64,000 nucleotides of DNA from Phoenix dactylifera (Eukaryota > Streptophyta > Magnoliopsida > Arecales > Arecaceae), in contig NW_024067666.1 of NCBI RefSeq assembly GCF_009389715.1, positions 3,017,001 through 3,081,000 on the forward strand, read 5' to 3'. The notes beneath the pieces are model-generated. The model saw only the letters and a list, made by a program, of their open reading frames with translations, was not told the origin of the DNA and ran no database searches. How positions within the stretch are numbered: the first letter of the stretch is position 1; each line of letters opens with the position of its first letter. Below are positions 35,543 to 47,110 of the stretch, in pieces. Made by a program: the position numbers and the translations under genes.

Positions 35543-38056
35543 TCCTGCAAAAATTATGAAAAAGGAGTCAGCAAAACCTCTTAAGAACATTATTCCAAAG
35601 AACTTCAACATAAAATTCTGACATAGGTTGAGAGGATAAAATGTACAATCTTGAGGTCTTGGAATACATGTGGGCAACTCTTAGAAAAAACAGAAATGTC
35701 TATTAATGAACAAAAACATTCTGCAATTAAAAAGAGGAAATTTCCAGTTCAAGACAGAAACCACAGGAATTCCTACTAACAACAACACTAACATATTCTT
35801 TTCTTAATTCATAGTTTACTTTGCAAGAAACATGATATAAGAAACTCAGCAAACAAATATGTATTTCTCAGAGATGATGCTTGCTCATTTTTCAGCATTC
35901 ATCACCCAGGACTGTAACTAGTTTAGAGTCCACGGATACATATGCATGCATCTGTAAATACATATCGCGCGATAGGTACCCTAGTACATTTTCAAGTGTC
36001 CCAGTTATTTCCTGAATAATGTAAAAGAAGACCTGATGGAGGTTGTATTAAAGAAAAAAAATAAAAAGATGGGAGTTTTGCTATGTGGAGAAATGAAAAC
36101 AAGAAGCTATAGGAGGCACCATAATGGTGAAATGAGAACATGGAGATACTTGCAACCCTGGTCACAATAAACATATTCGAAAAAAGATCACAGGAAACAG
36201 ATAAAAAATCAAGAAATTGTTACATAGGCTTCTTTCTTTTTTGGCCATGTATGCCCCATCCACATCCAAAGGTAATTATCTCTTCATATGCTACTAATTG
36301 AGTGACATGAATTCTTTAAAACCATTAATTAAGCATAATGTTATGAACCGATGGATGTATGGATGGATAGACAGACATGTACATAGAGATGGGATAATTA
36401 CAGTGATTATTTTTCTTGTTTCTACTTAATGTTGAAAAGTTTTATTTAGAAACTTGAAATCCTAGGCCTCCCCCTTTAAGACCTATCCGAGAGACAAATT
36501 TGCTCAAATTAATGTCGCATGCAAGCATATATATATGTATTGATCATAAACAATATGATAATTATCAAAAAGTAGGAGTTAAACATTATCCTATGTAAAA
36601 GATGAAATAAGTAATCAATGAGAAGGCAACAGACACTGGAGACTTTTATAATACCATGATGCATATTGCCATGTCCATAAATAAGTCACTACAGTTACCA
36701 GAATTAATATTATCAACTATCTCAACATTCTTGAGCAACGGGCCTAGCTTAAATTATATAAAGATATTATGGTCAAGGGGGAAATGATAAACTTAGAAAA
36801 TGACTAAAAGCTGGCTAACTTAAAACTTTCAATGCTGCCTGATGGACCATTGACTTATGAATGACATATCTTTATGTTGATCAGTAAACCGACTAGTTCA
36901 TAAAATGACCTGGCAAAATCATGACCAAACTATGTACATATTCCGACCTACCATCATAGCATATAAAATAAAATTTGTGAATGCATATCTTGATTGGTAG
37001 TGCATATGGTCCCTGCCATCATGTTAAGAAATGGTGGATTCAACCTGATCTTTTTAAACTAAGTAGAACAATTTAGCACTTCAGATAAGTGGGCTTCTTC
37101 ATTCAAGATATTTTGAAACGCCAAGGTGTACGAAGGTGTTGAATTATAAAATTCCTATTAATGAAAGGAGACTGTTAGCACTTGTTCAATACTTAGCTGG
37201 TATAGCAAAAAAAAAAAACAGCCCATAACTTGTTGGTATTCAGAATTTTCTTCCCCAAAGTGCAGTAGTTTAGTGTTAAAGAAAAAGCAGTAAAATATTA
37301 AGAGATTTGATTTTCAAAAGCAATCATAGTTCTTGCTCCATGACTACAGCTCAATCCTGCTGAAATATTAAGGAACGATCATGTTTCTCCAGCTTTCCTC
37401 AGTCTCCCGCATTGCACCATCAACTACCGATGATGCAAGCAGATATTTTTAGTAATTGTGGATTATTCTAATTCAAACTTATGTATAAAATTGAATATTT
37501 GATCTACAACTATGTCTTGATTTTGGTAACACTTGTTTCTAGAAGTTCTGGAAGGATCCTGAACAGGTTTTTTGTTAAAATTTTCTTTCCAAATTCTTAT
37601 GCTTTTGAGGTTATCTTCACATTATTATGCACGTCTATTGTAACCCAACAATGAAAATCTTTTTGAAGTTTTACACTTCCTTATTTACAATATATTTAAA
37701 TGACTTTATTCTGGAAAGCTTATCGAGCTGACAGCCATTTTATTGGGATCGGAATATAACAGTTTTAATTTGTTATTTTCATTTATTTTATACATTTAAG
37801 ATTTGCTTGGCCAATGAGCTAGATTTTGTTTAAATATTCCTTCATAAAACTTGGATAAAAAAGAAACTTGTAAGTTGTAAACTTGTTGGTGATAATTAAA
37901 TTAAAACATCTATATAGAGAAAACAGAAAACCCATAGGTTTTTTTTTTATGTCAATGCATTGTTAATGGCATAACTCCGTCATGACATTGCTCAAAATCT
38001 TGGTAAGATGCACAGTCAACAAAAGGGATGACATATTGGGGTTACTCGCTTATGCA

Positions 38057-38079
38057 ATATATATATATATATATATATG
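38057..38079. repeat. (AT)n microsatellite
   Basis: About 11 AT units in the presumed long leader intron of the DUF863 gene. Confidence 0.9.
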
Positions 38080-40775
38080 AGAAGGTGAAGGGAAAATTTT
38101 GTGAATATTGATTTTTTTTCCTCATGTTTTGCACACTATGCTGGGGAGAGGAAGCCTTTGCCTCTGCTGCACCTGAAGTGAGGAAGAGAGCCAGATAGTA
38201 GCAACAAACGAACAAGTGTTCATACAACAAAGCTTTTACAAGGATGGCCCATGAGACCGGTGAATCCTCCTAATCTATCCAAACAAATAGATATGGAACC
38301 TATGTCATAAGTGTGCACCATTATTTTAAAGAAAATCCAGTTTCAGGTCAAAAGCCACCATATATGCTATGAAATTGTATCACCATTCAAATTAATAAGA
38401 CAAAAGAAGGCATACAAGTAGAAAACAAGGGTACCTTCGGATCCACCTCCTACTAATGCCAGACTTCATCCACTCTTCTATAACTGCTGGCGAATCATGT
38501 GTGCCCTACTCTCTATTGAGATTTCACATATTTATAAGGAAGCCAATAGTGCTGCAAACTAGATGGTGAGCTATGTGGCTGATCACACTAAGACTACACT
38601 TTGAGATTCTTCAACACTTCTTCTGCCTCAATTTTTGAATATTTTGTTTTTTGATTTCCACAGATGTATTTTTACTCATATGATTTAATTTATCCGACTT
38701 ACCAAAAAAAACAAGGGTGCCTTCAAAACAATTTTATGGTGGCTGAGGGTAAAAAAACTCGAGAGAATAAATAAGGAAACTTAGAAGAATAGGCAGAACC
38801 TACCACAGAGATCACTTTTGCAGCATAGAAAATACTATTGGTTTTCACTCAGTCAACCCATCAGTTCCACATGACGAACATGGTGATGGCATAGCACATC
38901 ATGATTCAACCACCCTCTTGTGAACAATTTTCGAATTACTGTGAAACACCTTCCAAATCCCTGTGAATTCTGCCACTCCCCATGTGCCATGCCAGCATGA
39001 GGAATTGACCAAGAGATCCTGTAGCATCCACTCTTTTGACAAAAAGGTACCTCCTTCACACCAAGAATATAAACTTCTATCAAGGTTCAAAATATTGAGG
39101 TACAGGGGTGTATCCTTGGAGGTGGGCACAATAGGCACCAATTGAGGATCATGCCAACATAGGGGATCAATGGATGCATATGGATACGAACGCTGCACCC
39201 TTATTATGGTCTTTTTTATGTTATTTTTGTATCTACACAATTTTGGATGTAGGTTTAGGGTTTCAATCCAAAAACCTAAAAATCATTTATTTTGATCCTT
39301 AGTTCATGCTTTAACACAGAATGATCAAACAACATTCTGTCCATATCTGACAAAATATCCCTATGTTTTTTTTTCAATTAAACACAAAATTCCACTTTGA
39401 CTTTCAAGGGGAAAAAATGAGGAGAGAGAAGATTTACCTAGCTAGAATAATTTACCAGTCCCAAAAGTCGAAAACAAAGCTTCAATCCTGCAAGCCAATC
39501 TTTCCAGGCAATCTTCCATTCTCCCTCATTTTGTTCACTCCATGAAATGGTGGTGAATGACTTAAAAAGGGGTTATTTTAGTTATCCTGAGTGGTAGCGT
39601 TCAACTTGGGGCAAACCGATCTTGATCCCTCTCCAACTACTCAATCCGGGTTTAGTTTGAGCAGCTCAGGGGTGCTTTGACAGTACTTGCCCGAACATAT
39701 GCCTCTTTGTACTGTCAAAGGATATCTTTTTATGTACCCTACCGACTGGTAATTCAAATCTTTACATCTACTAGCAACTTGTTGGCATATGTTTATTTTA
39801 GAAGAAGTTACGTTTCTTTTATTTCAAATTATTCACCACATCACATATGGCAACATGCTTCAATCTGTTAAACTCGCGTTTCCGAGGTTCTCAATTAAAT
39901 CCTGAGTTATGTTTACAGTCAAAAACAAGTAGGCAAAGTAAAAACAAGTAAGGATGAAAGTTCCTGAGTGCTTTCTCCTCCTATCAAGAAAGGAAGCATA
40001 CATGATCAAATACAATGTCCTATTTCAGAAATTTTCCCCCATGATGACTTCCCAATTTAGCAGTTCTGCAATGGCATAAACCTAATGCAAAACTAAAGGA
40101 TTTCAAGCATTTCATCTTTCAGTAACAAGAAAATGCCTCTCAAGGGCAATACATGTATCATAATTTAACTAAAAACGCCTTACTCGATCTGCTGTCAATC
40201 CCTCATACCAATATTCTCTCACTAAAACATCATAATTCTATGTACTAAAAAAAAACTCAAGGAAATAAGGAAAATCAATCTTTGCACCACTATTAAAGCT
40301 AAAATACAGCATTAAACCTCATCCTAAAAAGGTAATTCAGTAAGAGTAGGGTTTTTTTCCTTTTCATTTTCATTATCAACTAGGATTTCTACATGGTTCA
40401 CGAATTCTCAATGCATTAATAGTTCCATACATTTCTAATCTAGCAACCATGAGTTTCTGTTAACTTGAATCTTAGTAAGTAAAAAGTGAAAACAGTGGCA
40501 TAATATGCAGGCCAGAGCATTATATTGTCTAGTTCACCACTTCATACACCCCATGCCCAAGCCTAAAACCAACATACAGATCAAACCTGCCCAGAAACAT
40601 ACACAAATTTACATGATCAGCCTCATCTAGATTTCTATAGTAAAAGAAAAAAAATGAAAAGTTAAAATTGCAAAATCCCAACCACAAAAGTTTATAGTTA
40701 ATTGTCATTGTTAGCACCCATTTAAAGCATCTAATCCAGATTCTTATACAAAAAGTTTTACTTGGATCCAAAATT

Positions 40776-40953
40776 CGTCATCTTGGTACCAGACCCCGTA
40801 CCGGTGCCACACTAGCACTGTGTCGGTACGGTATGGTACGGAATTTGTTTGGCGTACAGAGTGTTGGTACGCTATCCGTACCGAATACTGGTACCGAACT
40901 AGTACAGTATGGTATGCTCTATACCGCTCGATTCGGGCCAGTATGGTATACCA
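40776..40953 (+). repeat. GTACC-rich dispersed repeat, copy 3
   Basis: About 178 bp nearly collinear with the copy at 9308-9480: starts GTCATCTTGGTACCAGACC, includes CACACTAGCAC and GTGTCGGTACGGTA, and ends GATTCGGGCCAGTATGG. Same orientation as the other two copies. Confidence 0.75.
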
Positions 40954-42230
40954 TGCTTAGATCAAATGTTTACCATGACTCTAAATAAAACCTCTTGGAC
41001 GTTTCACAGGTAGATACAAAGCAACGTTGCAGCTACAAAACTTAGAAATCTTCTACTAGCAAGGGAGCAGCAGAAAAGCTCCTATCAGGCAAGCTACTAA
41101 ATAGTAAAAGGGAACAAACTCGAAAGTAAAAAGGGGAAAGAAAAAACAATGTACTTCAAATATCACTTGAAATTGTATCACATTATTTACTTCAGGAAAA
41201 ATAAATAAATATTAAAGATTACCGAATCAAGAAGGAAACAGCCACTTGCAAAACTTTCCATCAAATCCTTCATGCTCACATGCCGGCATCATTCAGCAAA
41301 CTAGTAGCAAATCAAAAAAAAGCAGGTCAGCTCAAGGGAAGCTCACTTTCTAGAAATACATCCAATCCAGAAGATTCACAAGTCAGCCGTATGACATCCA
41401 ATGTCACAATCAAGCTCCACCAAGCAGTGTCATGCAAATCAATTACATCAAGCAAATGATATCAAAGTTCTCTATCAAAACCAAAAATCCAGATTGTACA
41501 CCAAGGTGAAACCTAAAAAATGCGATACATTAGTAAGTAAATAATTAGAAGCAAGAAGGTGATAAGCAGTATCCCTGCATTCAAACAGATAACGTTTCTA
41601 TAATACCATTAATATGAGAGAGAAGTTACATGTAAAGCAATGTGCTACAAACTTCATCACCATGTATCCCTATTATACAACAGCAACAGCACAACCCCGA
41701 AATAGAACAACATAAATTATAAACAACCAAAATTTACAACAAAATCTTGCATGCATCACAGTTTCAACCGCAATTAAAAGCTACTTAGATTCCGCAACCA
41801 GGAATTCAAAAATAAAATAAAATAAAATCTCGAAAAAGTAGAGAAAGGATCTTGATTTCAAGTCGGAACGATCATCATATAAATGCAATCTCTAATCTAT
41901 GAATGGAACCTTCATCCAGACCATCAGATGAAAGAATCATCAGCTTAAGAGCTAAGGGAAAAAGGATAAAAGAAAGGAGAACTTTGAACTCAAATCACTA
42001 AAATCATCAGATATAGAAATTTAGCAAGCCGCAAATTCGGATAATTTAACAATCGAAAAGCCATATCTTATATCAATATTTTAAACAAGAAGAAAAAGAG
42101 CTCACAGAAGCCATGAAATCCGAAATCCACGAGTACAAAGCATACCAAGAGACTAATCACCAAAAGATCAAAAGATCTCACCAACCTCATCCCAAACGAG
42201 AGAATAACGCATCAAAGAACGCGAATTTAC

Positions 42231-42554
42231 CTCAACCCACGTCATCGCCTCTCGTCATCCATCTCTGCATCTCCTTTGCAGCGGATTCAGCATCAGAGCC
42301 TGGAAAATCCAAAACCCGAACGGCCGCCCCACTCCTTCATCCAAAGTTCCCAACTTGGAGCCAAGAGAAAAGAATCCAAGCGAAGAGAAAGCGAAAGCAG
42401 TGAGAAAAAACAGAACTCGAGAGAAAACAAGAACAAAAGGCGCTCAAAGGGCACTAATGGGGGAGGATTGCGCCCATCTCCACGGCCATTGCAAGGACAT
42501 GCAGCTGTCGATCGACACCAGATTGGTAGATTTCGATCAGCCGGGCCACACACA

Positions 42555-42610
<56 letters not shown>

Positions 42611-42740
42611 CGATAAGAAAATCTCTCACAAGAACAAACGATCCTCGAAGAACGGCGACAGAAGATTTGTCAACATCTGGTCCTTTTATTCTCTGCCTTT
42701 TTCCCCCCACCCCTTTGATTTCTCCTCTCCTTTCTTTCAG
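42231..42740 (-). promoter_or_regulatory. Probable leader exon and promoter region of the DUF863 gene
   Basis: On the minus strand this block has the look of a plant leader: CT-rich, GC-richer than its surroundings, and ending in a good donor at 42230/42229. It holds a compound CA/GA microsatellite, which reads as a long CT run in the sense direction. Open frames across the block on the plus strand are products of the repeat (HTHTHT then ERERER) and are not coding. The link to the DUF863 gene 6.7 kb away is inferred. Confidence 0.45.
42547..42606. repeat. Compound (CA)n(GA)n microsatellite
   Basis: About 12 CA units run directly into about 16 GA units. In the minus-strand sense this is a CT tract followed by GT, within the presumed leader of the DUF863 gene. 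Confidence 0.92.
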
Positions 42741-45700
42741 TAATCAGTATGCACGTACCCTTTATTCTTGGTTTTTTTTGAGAGGAATGATGATAAAAAT
42801 GGGATTTTTATTGCCCTGAAAACCCTCCAAATCCACAACACCATCCATCTTTCCTTATTTTTTTCATTATCAAATTATCAAGTCATGCAATACAGTATGC
42901 TCATAAAAATAATAGATCAAATTCCTTTGCACTCAACTTTTTATTGAGAAAATTATTTTTAGTGGGGTGTTTGATTCTAATTATCATTGTTTGCCCTTGT
43001 AACTGACTAAAGTAGTGGGATGATGTGGGGGCCACTAGGGGTTGGGATTTATGGGGTTGGTCAGAGAAAAATTGGGTGGGAGTGGTAATGCCATCATAGT
43101 TGTACAATATTACCATAATAAGTAGCGGCAAGGCCCATGTGCTTTCTCCACAAATAGATCACTTTTGCAAGAAAGATTTGAAAAGAAATATCAGGCAAGG
43201 TAGCGATCAGATATGGATCCAATAGATATTATCCATATCCATTTTATATTTATCTAAGAGTGCGGGGAAGAGTAGAATTAAATTAGACAGATATGATCGG
43301 ATATAAAGTAACAAAAATTATTTTTTTATTATTTAAAAAAAATATGAAGAAATATATATATATATGGATTGGATTCATATCTACTTCGGATTTATGTCAG
43401 ATAGAATCCACCCGCTCAAATTAAATTGGGTCAGGTGGAGCGGAGTAAACCGCCATCCAACCATCCATACCCACTATTACTGGTTTCAAATGAAAGGTTA
43501 GGGTTGTTTGGAAAGTAGAGATGTTTCCTTAATGAAATAAAGAAGTGTCTATGGGAATTCTTAGACCATATGTAAATTCTTATAGCCATTGTTGGGCTTC
43601 TTGCATGCTAGGTAGTGGTGACAAGATATGATTTAAAGAGGATGCAACAATTGCAAGGTCCTTTTGGTTGATAGACATCAGCTCCATATCATAGCAAAGT
43701 TGAGCGTATTAAATGAAGAATGATAGGACTACTTCCATTCTAAATCAGCCTAATCAAACCACAAGCTTTGTGACCAATGGAGGAGATATTTTACCTATGG
43801 TAGCGAGAAAGTAATGGAGCTCATTTGATTTATTTTTCAATTAAGGACTTTAGGTGCATGTACATGGCATGCTATTAATTAAAGTAATGGTACATTCTTG
43901 TAAAGGGGGTGAATTTTCGCAATCAATCTTTGAACTAAATTAGTTAGGCTTGAGAGCATGGAATGGTCCGCTGCTCAACTTTGGTCATGTAGAAGGCATG
44001 AAACTTTCAAATCACTCAGGGGTTGTAGATGGTTGAAATTTGGAAGTGGTGGGTAAATAAGTCCATGCCTCTATAGCAATCTCGAATGTGTATTGTAAGT
44101 TTTTGGAGCAAGTGATTGGCCAAATTTTTATACATGGGTATTTTTATTTTTTGTTGGTGAGCTAGATAGGCCTTGATCCCACTTGGACATGACTTGATTT
44201 CTAAACCAATTGGAATCAATTGAATGGAACCTTGGTTTGTTTTCAATACAAGCCAAACATCCCATATCTAGGCTATGAACTATGATGTTTCATATTACTT
44301 TGAAGTTGTTGGCATTAATTTAATTTGCACAAGAAATATCAATGAATTATAATCCTATTGAAAACAAGAGAGTATTTTTTTTTTGTTGGTTGGCCTACCA
44401 ATTTTACTGTTTGCGGTGGACATTGCGCAACTTAGATTGCAAGATTCAAACGGGTTAACCCAATGCATGACCATTGATGGAATGAAATATTGGCTTAAGT
44501 GTTTATCTAAGGGTTTGCCTTAGCTATTATTATTATTATGATATTAAATGTATATCTAGAATAGATTATGAACAACTTAGTGAAGATATAAATTCTTGTC
44601 AAAAGCAATAGTGTAAGAATATAGCAAATTTGGAAAGTTAGAAAAGGGTCAGATTCTTATGGGTGGATCACTTTATAAATGGCTATGAATGTGCTTTTAT
44701 GATTAGATAGATTCATGCGAGAAGTTTAGAGTTAGGTTAATTTGTATCAACGACATGTCTCCAATGTGTATGTTGCTTCGAAAAATATGATACATATTGT
44801 GTTGCATCTTTTTTTATATTGTGTTGCATCTTTTTTGATCCTTAGAATTCAAAATTTCCAACGAATAATCTGTAAGCTTGCTCATATAAAATTGAAAGAG
44901 TTGACACATAGTTTTAATTGATGATCTATTGATGTATTTCTCCTTCACGGTTTGAAAACATCTTCTCAACTTACTTTGAAGTTTCCAAGGCACTAACATA
45001 CCATAGAGAAAACAAATTAGCATATTCTTCAACCAATGTTGAAGTAGTCCCATCATCACAGGAGTTGCAACTTGCAAGAGTTCCTAAATAGTCTTCTTGT
45101 TTCAATTTAAATTCAATTAAGTGAATTGCACATCTCTTTAAATTGGGAGCAGTTTGAAAAGGCAATAGGTTAGATCAAATGGTTGTTGTACACAAAAGCC
45201 ACCCTCCACACATAGCAACCACTTGATTGAAGGCTAGAATCACAAATATTTATGTTGTCGTATGTTTGCTTCATATGCTCTATGTTTGCTTCATATGCTC
45301 GTGTGTGATACTCTAGTTGCCTTAGATAATAGAAAGAACCATGAAATCTAAAGAAAGACATTAGCGGAGGACACATGCCAAAAAAATCTTTTAAAGACTA
45401 ACCAATTACAAAGGCACAAAAATACTTTAAACCATTCTTAATTAACATTTGCCTCTTCTAATAATAAATATCTCATTCTTTTCGAAAGAAATGCATGTTA
45501 TCAATTTTAACAACCCTGGACATTGAACCACTTATGCCGTTATAACGAGTTTGATAAATTTAGTTAAATTTATGCACCCCGGCCTTTCTGACATACGCCA
45601 AGACACACCCTATTTTCTACAAATGCTTCTAAATTTGGTCAATTTTGGGTCACGATTGGTTGCACGCGAGGTCTACAATTTGGACTCATATTTAACCTAA

Positions 45701-45902
45701 TATGTCTAACAATCAAACAATAGTCTAAAACAGATTGATCCTTTCTTAACACAACCATTAGCAGCCTTTGGAAGGGATCAAATAATGCTCATGATTGCAT
45801 TTATATTGAAATATAAGTAAAAAAAAAACCAGGAATTAAAGCCACCAATGGCCGCTCCAAGCACGCAGCCCAAGACAATGTAGGAGGCTTCAACGTCACA
45901 TC
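42741..45902. other. Intergenic, no gene recognised
   Basis: AT-rich. Around 43190-43450 there are many GGAT/ATCC words (ATGGATCC, ATCCATATCC, GGATTGGATTC), a worn low-order repeat. At 44807-44836 a 22-bp segment (ATTGTGTTGCATCTTTTTT core) is doubled. At 45261-45300 a 20-bp segment (TATGTTTGCTTCATATGCTC) is exactly doubled. Minus-strand open frames of 60-90 codons at 44.8-45.4 kb resemble no known protein. Confidence 0.5.
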
Positions 45903-46182
45903 TGTTGGGGGTCAGTTAAGTACCTGTTACCGTCCTTCGATCTTTAATCTGACCGGTAGGGCAGAATCGTAATAATGTCCAATTTTGTGGGCTGCTTCGA
46001 GTGTTCGTACGTCCCTCGATTCCTGGCAATACCTGTCTCTGTCTCTCCCATCATCCCGAGGTTGGTCTCGGGGAACCTCAGACCGATAAATAGCCCCTGA
46101 TATTTGGTTAAAATTACGAATCCTGGTACTCGGAAAACGGCCCTTCCGCTTGTCGTCTATTGAACAATCCAACGCCCCCTCA
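45903..46182. mobile_element. Possible solo LTR or LTR fragment
   Basis: A 280-bp block of moderate GC in an AT-rich setting begins TGTTGGGGGTCAG and ends CGCCCCCTCA, roughly inverted TG...CA ends. It contains a TATA-like ATAAATAGCCCC about 90 bp before its end and a short hairpin around GAGGTTGGTCTCGGG. No target duplication or internal region is visible, so this is a weak call. Confidence 0.3.
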
Positions 46183-46574
46183 AAAAAATATTCCTTTCGT
46201 AAAGTTTAAAATATATGCTTTGAAATCCCCGCATCAGGTTGCAAGCACCGCCGCCGTATCGTAAACTAACGGTCACCAGGTATCTCTGCCTTAAAAATGG
46301 TTCCTTCCTACAACTAAGGCTGAATTTCTTCTTATTGATAGTCTAAAAGTTTACCTGCTAGCGAAATTCGTTTGGACCAAGTTCTTGGCAAATGGAATTT
46401 CACCTATTAGCCTATATGGGGGATGATGGACTTGGTCATGCTTAAATTATGCTGGTTTAGATTGCTGTTGGAATATAATTAAGAACCTAGGTTTTTTTTC
46501 CATTTTATTGTAGACTAGGCTAGTTTGGGTTGAGATCCCTTATTTCATGTTCCTAAATAATGGTGGCTTTCTAG

Positions 46575-47110
46575 AAAGCGACAATGCTATGGAAGGTTAA
46601 GGCATGTGCATGGCTTGTTTTGAGGAACAAGTTGCACACGAAAGGCTAGATTAGCAATAGCTTCTCGTATTTGAGAAGGCACCTCAAGGTATCATTGATT
46701 AGCCAACTCTAAGAAAAGTTTGGGATCAATTGCTGATGGCATTTTATTGGCCAATTTGGTAAGAGAGGAACTCTAGAATTTTTCTTAATAGAAGGGCCTT
46801 TCCATCTTATGTCCTTCACAAGACTTTCGGTATGTTCACCTTTTGAAGAGATCAGCCTTCAAGCTTTTTTCTTTTAATCTCTGGAGGACTTTCTCGGAAG
46901 GAAAATTGGTTGGGAAACTGCTAAACGACTTAAAAGAGCATTGGATGGTCACCAGGAGCTTCTTATTCTCTCCTCTTTAATGTCCTGTGCCATGTAATCT
47001 TTTTCCTCTTCCTCTTGAATACTCTCTCTCCTTTTGTAAATCCTCATGTTCTTTCATTTAATAGTATTTGAATGGGGGTAGCACCTTGCTTCCTCCCTCC
47101 CCACACCCAC
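46575..47110 (+). mobile_element. LINE 3' fragment (zinc-finger RVT tail)
   Basis: Broken frames match the tail of plant LINE ORF2. First comes ATMLWKVKACAWLVLRNKLH, like the zf-RVT 'W-L-L-N-L-T' motif. Then IW, a stop, and ERNSRIFLNRRAFPSYVLHK, the familiar IWKERNSRIF block. A T-rich untranslated stretch follows, ending AATGGGGGTAGCACC near 47090, typical of these elements. 5' truncated, with stops; a dead copy. Confidence 0.65.

Larger units (their letters stand above)
35545..42230 (-). other. Presumed long leader intron of the DUF863 gene
   Basis: No recognisable gene lies in these 6.7 kb. The right edge has a good minus-strand donor (GTTGAG then GTAAATTC at 42230), and the left edge has the acceptor TTGCAG before 35544, so one large leader intron would link a leader exon near 42.2-42.7 kb to the first coding exon. 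It contains a GTACC-rich repeat (40776-40953) and AT runs. Other short leader exons inside cannot be excluded. The linkage is inference. Confidence 0.45.

Noticed and set aside
38853-39240. 113-codon minus-strand frame inside the DUF863 leader intron
   Set aside because: No known motif, no splice signals tying it to neighbours.
42276-42819. Plus-strand frames of about 155 codons with HTHTHT and ERERER runs
   Set aside because: Produced by translating the CA/GA microsatellite; no conserved flanking protein sequence.
44814-45376. Several short minus-strand frames (60-90 codons)
   Set aside because: Checked for retroelement or transposase motifs and found none; composition is that of AT-rich intergenic DNA.
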